DNA from: Mitsuaria sp. PDC51
GTDB lineage: Bacteria; Pseudomonadota; Gammaproteobacteria; Burkholderiales; Burkholderiaceae_C
Length of the DNA: 64,000 nt
Assembly (NCBI RefSeq): GCF_900113225.1
Contig: NZ_FOZE01000001.1
Coordinates: 186,001-250,000 of the forward strand
Direction: 5' to 3'
This document shows positions 42,886-51,767 of this stretch, piece after piece. How positions within the stretch are numbered: the first letter of the stretch is position 1; every line of letters begins with the position of its first letter. The notes beneath the pieces are model-generated. The model worked only from the letters and a program-made list of their open reading frames with translations, searched no databases and was not told where the DNA came from. The translations under genes were made by a program, and so were the position numbers.

Positions 42886-44064
42886 ATGTCCGATTCCATC
42901 GTCATCGTTTCCGCCGCGCGCACGCCGATCGGCGGCCTGCTGGGCGACTTCGCCGGCCTGGCCGCGTGGGAGCTGGGCGCCGTCGCCATCAAGGCGGCCG
43001 TCGAGCGCGCCGGCGTGCCGGCCGACTCGATCCAGGAAACCTTCCTGGGCAACTGCCTGATGGCCGGCCAGGGCCAGGCGCCGGCCCGCCAGGCGGTGCT
43101 CAAGGCCGGCCTGCCGCAATCGGTGGGCGCGGTCACGCTGTCCAAGATGTGCGGCGCCGGCATGCGCGCGGTCATGTTCGCGCACGACACGCTGAAGGCC
43201 GAAAGCGCCGACGTGCTGGTCGCCGGCGGTATGGAGTCCATGACCAACGCGCCGCACCTGATGTTCGCGCGCAAGGGCGTGAAGTACGGCGCCGCGCAGA
43301 TGTATGACCACATGGCGCTGGACGGCCTGGAAGACGCCTACGAGCGCGGCAAGGCCATGGGCGTCTTCGCCGAGCAGTGCGTCGACAAGTACGCCTTCAC
43401 GCGCGAGGCGCAGGACCAGTTCGCCATCGCCTCGACCGAGCGCTCCAAGCGCGCCAACGAGGACGGTTCCTTCGCCTGGGAGATCGCGCCGGTGACGATC
43501 GCCGGCAAGGGCGGCGACACGGTGGTCTCGCGCGACGAGCAGCCGTTCAAGGCCAAGTTGGACAAGATCCCGACGCTCAAGCCGGCGTTCAAGAAGGACG
43601 GCTCGATCACCGCGGCGACCTCGTCGTCGATCTCCGACGGCGCGGCGGCGATGGTGCTGATGCGCGAATCGACCGCCAACAAGCTGGGCGTGAAGCCGGT
43701 GGCGCGCATCGTCGGCACGGCGGTGCATGCCAACGCGCCGGAGTGGTTCACGACCGCGCCGGTGGGCGCGATCCAGAAGCTGCTGGCCAAGAACCAGTGG
43801 GATGCCAAGAGCGTCGACCTCTGGGAGGTCAACGAAGCCTTCGCCGCCGTCACGATGGCCGCGATGGCCGAGTTCAAGCTGCCGCACGAGATCGTCAACG
43901 TCAACGGCGGCGCCGTGGCGCTGGGCCATCCGATCGGCGCCTCGGGCGCGCGCATCCTGGTGACGCTGCTGGGCGCGCTCAAGCATCGCGGCCTCAAGCG
44001 CGGCGTCGCGGCGCTGTGCATCGGCGGCGGCGAAGCGACGGCCGTCGGCGTCGAGCTGATCTGA
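42886..44064 (+). CDS. Acetyl-CoA C-acyltransferase (thiolase)
   Basis: 392-residue cytoplasmic thiolase. Nucleophilic Cys in LSKMCGAGMRAV (about residue 89), His in GHPIGASGAR (about 347) and the second Cys in LCIGGGEATAVG (about 377). The last motif usually reads CIGGGMG or CIGGGQG; here GGGEA is a mild deviation. It cleaves beta-ketoacyl-CoA or condenses acetyl-CoA; direction depends on pathway, and the acyl-CoA dehydrogenase downstream favours breakdown. AAGGAG precedes the ATG. First of three co-directional genes, with an SDR 11 bases later. Confidence 0.92.
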   Translation: MSDSIVIVSAARTPIGGLLGDFAGLAAWELGAVAIKAAVERAGVPADSIQETFLGNCLMAGQGQAPARQAVLKAGLPQSVGAVTLSKMCGAGMRAVMFAHDTLKAESADVLVAGGMESMTNAPHLMFARKGVKYGAAQMYDHMALDGLEDAYERGKAMGVFAEQCVDKYAFTREAQDQFAIASTERSKRANEDGSFAWEIAPVTIAGKGGDTVVSRDEQPFKAKLDKIPTLKPAFKKDGSITAATSSSISDGAAAMVLMRESTANKLGVKPVARIVGTAVHANAPEWFTTAPVGAIQKLLAKNQWDAKSVDLWEVNEAFAAVTMAAMAEFKLPHEIVNVNGGAVALGHPIGASGARILVTLLGALKHRGLKRGVAALCIGGGEATAVGVELI

Positions 44065-44075
44065 GGACGGGCCGG

Positions 44076-44744
44076 ATGGCGCAAGTCCTCATCATCGGCG
44101 CGTCGCGCGGCATCGGCCTGGAGCTGGTGAAGCAGCATCGCGCGAGCGGCGACACCGTCGTCGCCACCGCGCGCGACGAGGCCAGCCTGGAGAAGCTGCG
44201 CGCGCAGGGCGCGACGGCGATCAAGCTGGATGTCTCGGACATGATCAGCATCGCCGGCCTGGCCTGGCAGCTCGACGGCTACCAGTTCAACCGCGTCATG
44301 TACGTGGCGGGCCTGTACGGGCCCAAGACCATCGGCCTGCAGCCGCCGAGCGCGGCGGACTTCGACGCCGTCATGCACACCAACGTGCTGGGTCCGATGC
44401 GCGTGCTGCCGCAGCTGCTGGACGCGCTGGCGCCGGACGCGCGCATCGGCATCCTGTCCTCGCGGATGGGATCGCTGACGCTGCGCGCCAATTCGGCGGG
44501 CTGGGTCTACCGCGCTTCCAAGGCGGCGGTGAACTCGGTGATGAAGGACGTCGCGCTGACGCTGGACGGTCGCGCGACCTGCGTCAGCCTGCATCCGGGC
44601 TGGGTCAAGACCGACATGGGCGGGCAGGAAGCCGACATCGACGTCGCCACCAGCGCCTCCAGCCTGCGCCAGGTGCTCGACGGCCTGAAGCCGGGCGACA
44701 ACGGCGGCTTCTTCAACTACGACGGCAGCCCGCTGCCCTGGTGA
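44076..44744 (+). CDS. Short-chain dehydrogenase/reductase
   Basis: 222-residue NAD(P)-dependent oxidoreductase of the SDR family. Cofactor loop GASRGIG (7-13), catalytic Ser in ILSSRMGS (about 128-129) and YRASK (Tyr-x3-Lys, about 145-149). The shortened C-terminus and GWVKTDMGG match the C-factor/sniffer-like SDR group. Substrate unknown; position between thiolase and acyl-CoA dehydrogenase suggests a hydroxyacyl or related intermediate. ATG 44076 is 11 bases after the thiolase stop and the stop is 4 bases before the next ATG. Confidence 0.87.
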   Translation: MAQVLIIGASRGIGLELVKQHRASGDTVVATARDEASLEKLRAQGATAIKLDVSDMISIAGLAWQLDGYQFNRVMYVAGLYGPKTIGLQPPSAADFDAVMHTNVLGPMRVLPQLLDALAPDARIGILSSRMGSLTLRANSAGWVYRASKAAVNSVMKDVALTLDGRATCVSLHPGWVKTDMGGQEADIDVATSASSLRQVLDGLKPGDNGGFFNYDGSPLPW

Positions 44745-44748
44745 TCCC

Positions 44749-45879
44749 ATGATCCTTTCCGAAGACCACCGCGCCGTGCAGGACGCCGTCCGCGCCTACG
44801 TGCAGGACCAGATCGCGCCGAAGGCGGCCGAGTGGGACAAGTCCCACCACTTCCCGGCCGCAGAGCTCAAGGGCCTGGCCGAGCTCGGCTGCTACGGCGT
44901 TGCCGTGCCGCATGAATACGACGGCGCGGGCCTGGACTACCTGGCGCTGGCGATCATCCTGGAGGAGATCGGCGCCGGCGATGGCGCGACCTCGACGGTG
45001 GTCAGCGTCAACAACTGCCCGGTGTGCAGCATCCTGATGGCCTTCGGCAACGAGGATCAGAAGGAGCGCTTCCTCAAGCCGCTGGCGCGCGGCGACATGC
45101 TGGGCGCGTTCTGCCTGACCGAGCCGCATGTGGGCTCGGAGGCCGGCGGGCTGAAGACGACCGCCGTGCGTGAGGGCGACGAGTACGTCCTGAACGGCGT
45201 CAAGCAGTTCATCACCAGCGGCAAGAACGGCGATGTCGCGATCGTGATGGCGGTGACGGACAAGGCGGCCGGCAAGAAGGGGATCTCGGCCTTCCTGGTG
45301 CCGACGTCCACGCCGGGCTACGTGGTGGCGCGCATCGAGGACAAGATGGGCCAGCACGCCAGCGACACGGCGCAGATCCTGTTCGAGAACTGCCGCGTGC
45401 CCGCCGCCAACCGGCTGGGCGACGAAGGGCAGGGCCTGAAGATCGCGCTGTCGGGACTGGAGGGCGGCCGCATCGGCATCGCATCGCAGTCGGTGGGCAT
45501 GGCGCGCGCGGCCTTCGAGGCGGCGCTGCGCTACAGCAAGGAGCGGGTCGCCTTCGGCGTGCCGATCTTCGAGCACCAGGCGATGCAGCACAAACTCGCC
45601 GACATGGCCACGCAGATCGAGGCGGCGCGCCAGTTGATCTGGCATGCCGCGTCGCTGAAGGACGCCGGCCAGCCCTGCCTCAAGGAGGCGGCGATGGCCA
45701 AGCTCTTCGCCAGTGAGATGGCCGAGCGCGTCTGCTCCGCCGCCATCCAGATCCACGGCGGCTACGGCTACGTCAGCGACTTCCCGGTCGAGCGGATCTA
45801 CCGCGACGTCCGGGTGACGCAGATCTACGAAGGCACGTCCGAGGTCCAGAAGATCCTGATCGGACGCGCGCTGGGCTGA
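44749..45879 (+). CDS. Acyl-CoA dehydrogenase (short-chain type)
   Basis: 376-residue flavoenzyme oxidising an acyl-CoA to the 2-enoyl-CoA. FCLTEPHVGSEA and FITSG bind FAD. The catalytic Glu is at the usual C-terminal place (YEGTSEVQ), unlike the upstream isovaleryl-CoA enzyme, whose base lies in helix G. IQIHGGYGYVSDFP is conserved. It starts 4 bases after the SDR stop. Probably butyryl- or branched-acyl-CoA specific; the exact substrate cannot be read. Confidence 0.9.
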   Translation: MILSEDHRAVQDAVRAYVQDQIAPKAAEWDKSHHFPAAELKGLAELGCYGVAVPHEYDGAGLDYLALAIILEEIGAGDGATSTVVSVNNCPVCSILMAFGNEDQKERFLKPLARGDMLGAFCLTEPHVGSEAGGLKTTAVREGDEYVLNGVKQFITSGKNGDVAIVMAVTDKAAGKKGISAFLVPTSTPGYVVARIEDKMGQHASDTAQILFENCRVPAANRLGDEGQGLKIALSGLEGGRIGIASQSVGMARAAFEAALRYSKERVAFGVPIFEHQAMQHKLADMATQIEAARQLIWHAASLKDAGQPCLKEAAMAKLFASEMAERVCSAAIQIHGGYGYVSDFPVERIYRDVRVTQIYEGTSEVQKILIGRALG

Positions 45880-45894
45880 AGCCGGCGCCACGTC

Positions 45895-45912
45895 GCGGCC
45901 CGGGAGGGCCGC
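45895..45912. terminator. GC hairpin between convergent genes
   Basis: GCGGCCC-GGGA-GGGCCGC, nested inside a larger dyad CCGGCGCC (45882-45889)/GGCGCCGG (45930-45937). It lies between the acyl-CoA dehydrogenase and the convergent alpha-carbonic anhydrase; likely a two-way terminator without T-run. Confidence 0.5.
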
Positions 45913-45971
45913 GGCGGACTACCCGCGGCGGCGCCGGAACACCGGGCCGCCGGTCCGCGGCCCGGAAGCGC

Positions 45972-46727
45972 TCATTCGCCGCTTTCCTTGATCTCGCGAC
46001 CGTTGAGCGGCTGCACCGGCCGCGCATTGCTGCCGACCAGCTTGCGGAAGGCCTCGATCTGGGCGGCCGACAGCGTGATCGGCGCCTTCAGGACCATCCA
46101 GTGCACGCCTTCCGAGCAGGGCGGCGTGGTCAGCGAGCCGGTGAAGTCGTAGTAGCCCAGCGTCTTGGGCAGCAGCGCGGACAGGTCCAGCGACAGGCCG
46201 TCCACGCTGATCTTCTCGCCGGCGCGGGGCAGGTGCTCGAACACCGGGGACAGCGCCGGGTTGGCCTGGCCGGCTTGGACCAGCACGGCCACGACACCGA
46301 GGTCGCCGGCGGCGTTCTTGTGGACGAAGTGCACCACCATCGGCATCGACTTGCCCTTGATGAGCTCCTCGCTGGGGGTGTGGAAGTGGAACTGCAGCAG
46401 CTCGTAGCTCTGGCCGCCGACGTCCAGCGTGTTGCCGGCCGGCAGGTTCACCTGGACCGTGTGGCCGTTGTTCCAGATCGTCGGCGCGGCGCTGCCGTAA
46501 TGGAAGGCGAGCGCGGGCAGGTCCGCCTTGACCGCGTGGTCGATGTTGATCGGGCTCTGCTGGTGGCCCAGCGCGCAGGTGGCGAAGGACGGGTCGACCT
46601 CGCTCCAGTGGGCGGCGCCTTTTTCGCCGGTGTATTCCCAGTGCGCCGCCGGTGCGGCGACGGCGAGGGTGGACGACAGGAGGCCGATCGACAGGGCGGC
46701 GAACAGCGGGCGTGCGGACAGGTTCAT
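45972..46727 (-). CDS. Periplasmic alpha-carbonic anhydrase
   Basis: 251-residue secreted zinc enzyme. Signal peptide MNLSARPLFAALSIGLLSSTLAVA. Zinc His at 114 and 116 in QFHFHTPSE and at 133 in VVHFVHK. QQSPINI (56-62) is the family opening, and Cys 51 with the Cys of TTPPCSEG would form the conserved disulfide. The end at NGREIKES is normal. Converts CO2 to bicarbonate in the periplasm, complementing the cytoplasmic beta enzyme encoded 5 kb away. Confidence 0.93.
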   Translation of the reverse strand: MNLSARPLFAALSIGLLSSTLAVAAPAAHWEYTGEKGAAHWSEVDPSFATCALGHQQSPINIDHAVKADLPALAFHYGSAAPTIWNNGHTVQVNLPAGNTLDVGGQSYELLQFHFHTPSEELIKGKSMPMVVHFVHKNAAGDLGVVAVLVQAGQANPALSPVFEHLPRAGEKISVDGLSLDLSALLPKTLGYYDFTGSLTTPPCSEGVHWMVLKAPITLSAAQIEAFRKLVGSNARPVQPLNGREIKESGE

Positions 46728-46878
46728 GAGGGGCGCCAAGTGAGACGTGGGAGGAAGTCCGGCCCCCGCGTGGGGGAACCGGGCGGCGGCAGTGTGGCGC
46801 CCTGGGCGTTTCCTCTGCGTTCAGGTAACGACAAGGTGCCGTTAATAACTTCGTCCACACGTCGATCCGTGCGCCCGC

Positions 46879-47586
46879 TCACTCCTCGTCGAGGTTGAGC
46901 CCGCGCTGCCAGACCGGCAGGGCTGCATCGAACATCGACGGCGCGCTGCCCAGCGCTTGCGGGTCGCGGGCCAGCTTGAGCCAGGCCAGCGTGTCGTGGT
47001 GGCTGCCGGGCAGCAGGTCCCGGGCGCGTTCGGCGCTCAGCCAGGCATGCAGCGCGGCGTACTGCGCCGGATGGCGCTGGGCGGTCCAGCCCAGCGCGAC
47101 GAGGTCGCCGTAGCCTTCCTCGCGGCGCGCCGACTTCATCGAGAGATAGGCACGCTGCAGGTCGGGGCTGAGGCCGTCGGGCGCCGGCGCGGCCGAGAAG
47201 CCGGCCGGCAGGTTGAACCAGACGCCGTCCAGGTAGCGGCGGCAATGGCCCAGCTCGTGCGCCGCCATCAGTTCCAGCGCGCTGTCCTCCAGGCCCGCGG
47301 GCAGGCGCTGCATCGTCGCTTCGCCCTCCGGGTTGCCGCGCAGGCTCAGCACCAGCTTGCAGCGGCCGTCCCTGAAGCCCAGCGCCAGCGGCGCGGCCTC
47401 CGGCGCATCCTGCGGCTGCACGACCACGTCCACCGGCATGCCGGACGCCTTCGCATGCTGCAGCACCGGCGTCATGCCCGCGATCCAGCGCTGCTCCAGC
47501 GGTGTCAGGCCCGCGGCCGTGGCGGGGGTCGAGCACACCGTGATCACGGCGGCAAGCGCGAACAGCGCGGCGGGCAACTTCTTCAT
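46879..47586 (-). CDS. Exported HELGH-motif protein, putative metallopeptidase
   Basis: 235-residue protein with a signal peptide (MKKLPAALFALAAVITVCS, cleavage near ATAAG) and a zinc-binding HELGH at 110-114 (MAAHELGHCRRYLDG). The helix after it and the Glu in SARREEGYGD could provide the third ligand, as in gluzincin peptidases. Beyond that I do not recognise the family. A periplasmic or secreted protease or a remnant is possible. Monocistronic by appearance, 151 bases from the alpha-carbonic anhydrase start. Confidence 0.65.
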   Translation of the reverse strand: MKKLPAALFALAAVITVCSTPATAAGLTPLEQRWIAGMTPVLQHAKASGMPVDVVVQPQDAPEAAPLALGFRDGRCKLVLSLRGNPEGEATMQRLPAGLEDSALELMAAHELGHCRRYLDGVWFNLPAGFSAAPAPDGLSPDLQRAYLSMKSARREEGYGDLVALGWTAQRHPAQYAALHAWLSAERARDLLPGSHHDTLAWLKLARDPQALGSAPSMFDAALPVWQRGLNLDEE

Positions 47587-47776
47587 CACGGCTCGGGTCC
47601 TGCGGATCGATGAGGGCGGAGCACCGATGGTGACGGGCGCAGGGCGCTTGTGCGCGGTCGGCCGCCGATGACGCCGGGGTCGGCGTGACGGTTTGCCGCT
47701 TGCGCGCGGCGAGTTGTAAAACAGCTTTTGGCGCCTGCCGGCGGGCCCGTGACGCATCGCACGACCCGCCGCGCGA

Positions 47777-47820
47777 GGGCCGCGTGAGGGCCGCGTGAGG
47801 GCCGCGTGAGGGCCGCGCGA
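47777..47820. repeat. Four 11-bp tandem repeats
   Basis: GGGCCGCGTGA three times, then GGGCCGCGCGA, at 47777, 47788, 47799 and 47810, preceded by a 9-base partial unit (47768-47776). It sits in the 283-base gap between the ZIP transporter stop and the HELGH gene start. Confidence 0.85.
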
Positions 47821-47869
47821 GGCCCGTGCCGGGCGACGGCGCTCCCGCGCCGCGCCCGCCGGCGCCGTG

Positions 47870-48832
47870 TCAGCCCAGTGCCGTGTCCAGCACCATCATC
47901 AGCGCGAAGCCCAGCATCAGGCCCTGCGTCGCCCAGCGCTCATGGCCCTTGCGGTGCGACTCGGGAATGATCTCGTGGCTGATGACGAAGAGCATCGCGC
48001 CCGCCGCGAACCCCAGTCCCCAGGGCAGCAGCAGCGGCCAGGCCGAGACCACCCAGGCGCCCAGCACCGCGCCCACCGGCTCCACCAGGCCCGAGGCCGC
48101 GCCCAGCAGCAAGGCCTTGCGGCGCGAGTAGCCCACCGTCATCAAGGCCACCGCGATGACGAAGCCCTCGGGCAGGTCCTGGATCGCGATCGCCAGGCTC
48201 AGGCTGGCCGCCGCGACCGGATCGTTGGCCGCGAAGGCCACGCCGATCGCCAGGCCCTCGGGCAGGTTGTGCAGCGTGACGGCGATCACGAACAGCGTGG
48301 TGCGGCGCAGCCGCGTCGGGTCCATGCCCTCGCGGCCCTTGATGAAGTGCTCATGCGGCAGCCACCGGTCCAGCGCCATCAGCGCCCACGCGCCGAGCAG
48401 CACCGCCAGCGCCACCTGCGCCGCGGCGCCCGTCGGCGTCGCATGCGCGCGCGCCGCCTCGAGGCCGGGCAGGATCAGCGAGAACGAACAGGCCGCCAGC
48501 ATCACGCCGGCGCCGAAGCCCATCAGCGCGTCCTGTCCGCGCGCCGACAGGCTGCGCGTGCCCAGCGCCGGCAGCGTGCCGAAGGCGGTGGCCGCCGCGG
48601 CGAGCAGGCCCGCCTGCAGCGCCATCGCGATCACCGAGCCCTGGCCGATGGCGCCGGCCGGCTTGATCCAGCGCCAGCCCTGGTGCAGCAGCAGCGCCGC
48701 GCCGATCAGCAGGATCGCGAAGCCCAGCCACTGGCGCATCCGGTGGCGTCGCGCCAATGCCGGGTCGATCGCCGCGAGCGCCTGCGCCGGATCGACGGCG
48801 GCCTCGTGGGCGTGGGTCGGGTCGTGGGCCAT
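47870..48832 (-). CDS. ZIP-family divalent metal transporter
   Basis: 320-residue inner-membrane permease for Zn2+ or related divalent cations. Eight or so helices. The TM4-TM5 metal-binding motifs VTLHNLPEGLAIG and IQDLPEGFVIA are intact, and FVISHEIIPESHRKGHE follows near the end. His-rich segments at the N-terminus (MAHDPTHAHEA) and in the middle loop (LPHEHFIKG) may bind metal. ATG 48832 is preferred because AAGGA stands 6 bases upstream. It follows fumC by 22 bases on the same strand and is probably co-transcribed. Confidence 0.88.
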   Translation of the reverse strand: MAHDPTHAHEAAVDPAQALAAIDPALARRHRMRQWLGFAILLIGAALLLHQGWRWIKPAGAIGQGSVIAMALQAGLLAAAATAFGTLPALGTRSLSARGQDALMGFGAGVMLAACSFSLILPGLEAARAHATPTGAAAQVALAVLLGAWALMALDRWLPHEHFIKGREGMDPTRLRRTTLFVIAVTLHNLPEGLAIGVAFAANDPVAAASLSLAIAIQDLPEGFVIAVALMTVGYSRRKALLLGAASGLVEPVGAVLGAWVVSAWPLLLPWGLGFAAGAMLFVISHEIIPESHRKGHERWATQGLMLGFALMMVLDTALG

Positions 48833-48854
48833 CGGTGTCCTTGGGGTGTCGGCC

Positions 48855-50255
<1,401 letters not shown>

Positions 50256-50363
50256 CGGGGATCCTTCGTTCCGGGTCATTCAACGGAAGAGGCTCCAGCA
50301 AGGCAGGTGCCTGTGCCGCGACGTCGGATCCCGCCGGAGTCTTTTCGTTGGTGCAGGGATGCT

Positions 50364-50384
50364 AGATGAGAACTTCTCTCATCT
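50364..50384. promoter_or_regulatory. Inverted repeat upstream of fumC
   Basis: AGATGAGA-N5-TCTCATCT, containing TGA-N9-TCA, 109 bases before fumC. Resembles an operator for a dimeric regulator such as an Rrf2-type protein; the regulator is unknown. Confidence 0.4.
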
Positions 50385-50440
50385 GCAAGGCGGTCGCTGC
50401 AAGCGCTTGCGCCGGCTGGGGGCTTTGCGCGACCCGGCAA

Positions 50441-51760
50441 TCAGATGAGGTGAAGGTCCTTGGGACGGACGCCGGGGAACACGCGCGCGAGGGCCGCGGG
50501 CGACAGGCCGAACTGGCGTTGCCAGAGCCCGCCCAGCATCACGCGGTAATCGTTGAGCACCGGATAGTCGCGGTTCTGGAACAAGGTCCTGGCGCTCAGC
50601 GCGACCTGCTCGCCGGCCACCGGGCCACCGCTCGCCAGCCCCCCGCCCAGCAGCCAGTACACGCTGCCGTGGCCGTGGTCGGTGCCGCGGTTGCCGTTCT
50701 CGCGGAAGGTGCGGCCGAATTCGCTGATCACCATCACCGTGGTCTGGCGCCAGAGCTCCGGACCGAGTTCATCCGCGATCGCCGCCAGGCCGCGGCCGAG
50801 TTCCTCGAAGCGGTTGGCCAACTGGCCGGTCGCGCCGCCCTGGTTCACATGGGTGTCCCAGCCGCCGACATCGATGAAGCCCAGGCTGAAGCGGCCCCGC
50901 ATCAGCGTGGCGATGCGACGTGCCTCCAGCTCGAAGCCCTTGGCCGGGATCGCGTTGCGGCCGGCCGCGTCGGTCATCGCCTTCATCTTGTCGGGCGAGA
51001 GGTCGCGTGCGAGTTCCTCGCGCAGCGCCAGACCCTCCTCCACCGCCCCGCCAAGCGCCTGGCCCCGGTACATGCTCGCAATCAGCGCGCGGCTCTTGGC
51101 GTCGACCGCCGGGCGCGCCGTCTCGCGCAAGCCAGCATTGGCGATCCTCACCGGACCGCGGAACGCAATCGGCAACTCGTCCGTGAACGAGAGCGCCTGC
51201 TGCGCATCGAGCTCGGCCGCCAGGCGGTTCAGGAAACCGGAGTTGTAGTCGCGCGAACCACCGAGCGGCTGGCCCAGCTCGATGCTGTCTTGCGTCTCGA
51301 AATGGCTGCGCGACAGATCCTCGGTACCGGCGAAAGGGATGAAACGGAGCTGGCCCGATTGCGCCAGCGGGTAGAGGCTGCTTCTGAGCGCAGGATGCAG
51401 GCCCCAGTCGGCGTCCAGCGGTAGCGCGGCAGCGGCGTCCGTTGGGGACGGGCGGGCAATGGCGATGCGGGGGCGTTGCTCGTAGTAGAAGCTGCTGGAG
51501 GTGGGAACCAGCAGGTGGGTCGCGTCGTAACCGCCGCGGAGGAAGACCAGCAGGAATCGCGGGCGCTGGACTGCGCCCGAAGACGGGGACGCCGGAGCCC
51601 CCCCTCGCTCAAGCGCCTCCGCACGCTCGGCAATCGCTCGGAGGGGCTCCGGCGTCCCCGTCTTCTCCAGGGCAGCGGTCGGCGGGGTCGCGAAAAGGCG
51701 CGCCGAAGTGAGGGTGAGCGGCGCGGCGGCGAGGGCGTGCAGGAGATGGCGGCGGTGCAT
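50441..51760 (-). CDS. DUF1501 family exported protein
   Basis: 439-residue protein of the DUF1501 (sulfatase-like fold) family. N-terminal export signal with paired Arg (MHRRHLLHALAAAPLTL). Conserved blocks FLRGGYDATHLLVP, SRSHFETQD, GGWDTHVNQGG and VISEFGRTFRENGNRGTDHGHG. The Asp/His residues fit an alkaline-phosphatase-like metal site, but no activity is known. Almost always paired with DUF1800, as here (7 bases downstream of it). A segment with a perfect 23-bp inverted repeat encodes residues about 33-60, a low-complexity linker after the signal peptide. Confidence 0.87.
   Translation of the reverse strand: MHRRHLLHALAAAPLTLTSARLFATPPTAALEKTGTPEPLRAIAERAEALERGGAPASPSSGAVQRPRFLLVFLRGGYDATHLLVPTSSSFYYEQRPRIAIARPSPTDAAAALPLDADWGLHPALRSSLYPLAQSGQLRFIPFAGTEDLSRSHFETQDSIELGQPLGGSRDYNSGFLNRLAAELDAQQALSFTDELPIAFRGPVRIANAGLRETARPAVDAKSRALIASMYRGQALGGAVEEGLALREELARDLSPDKMKAMTDAAGRNAIPAKGFELEARRIATLMRGRFSLGFIDVGGWDTHVNQGGATGQLANRFEELGRGLAAIADELGPELWRQTTVMVISEFGRTFRENGNRGTDHGHGSVYWLLGGGLASGGPVAGEQVALSARTLFQNRDYPVLNDYRVMLGGLWQRQFGLSPAALARVFPGVRPKDLHLI
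51579..51665. repeat. 23-bp perfect inverted repeat inside the DUF1501 gene
   Basis: Left arm 51579-51601 and right arm 51643-51665 are exact reverse complements (key part GACGGGGACGCCGGAGCCCC), separated by 41 bases. In the protein the arms encode KTGTPEPL and GAPASPSS. Confidence 0.9.
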
Positions 51761-51767
51761 GGTGGGC

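Noticed and set aside
51579-51665. Insertion-sequence ends in the DUF1501 gene
   Set aside because: The arms enclose only 41 bases with no transposase and no flanking target duplication, and the reading frame is intact.
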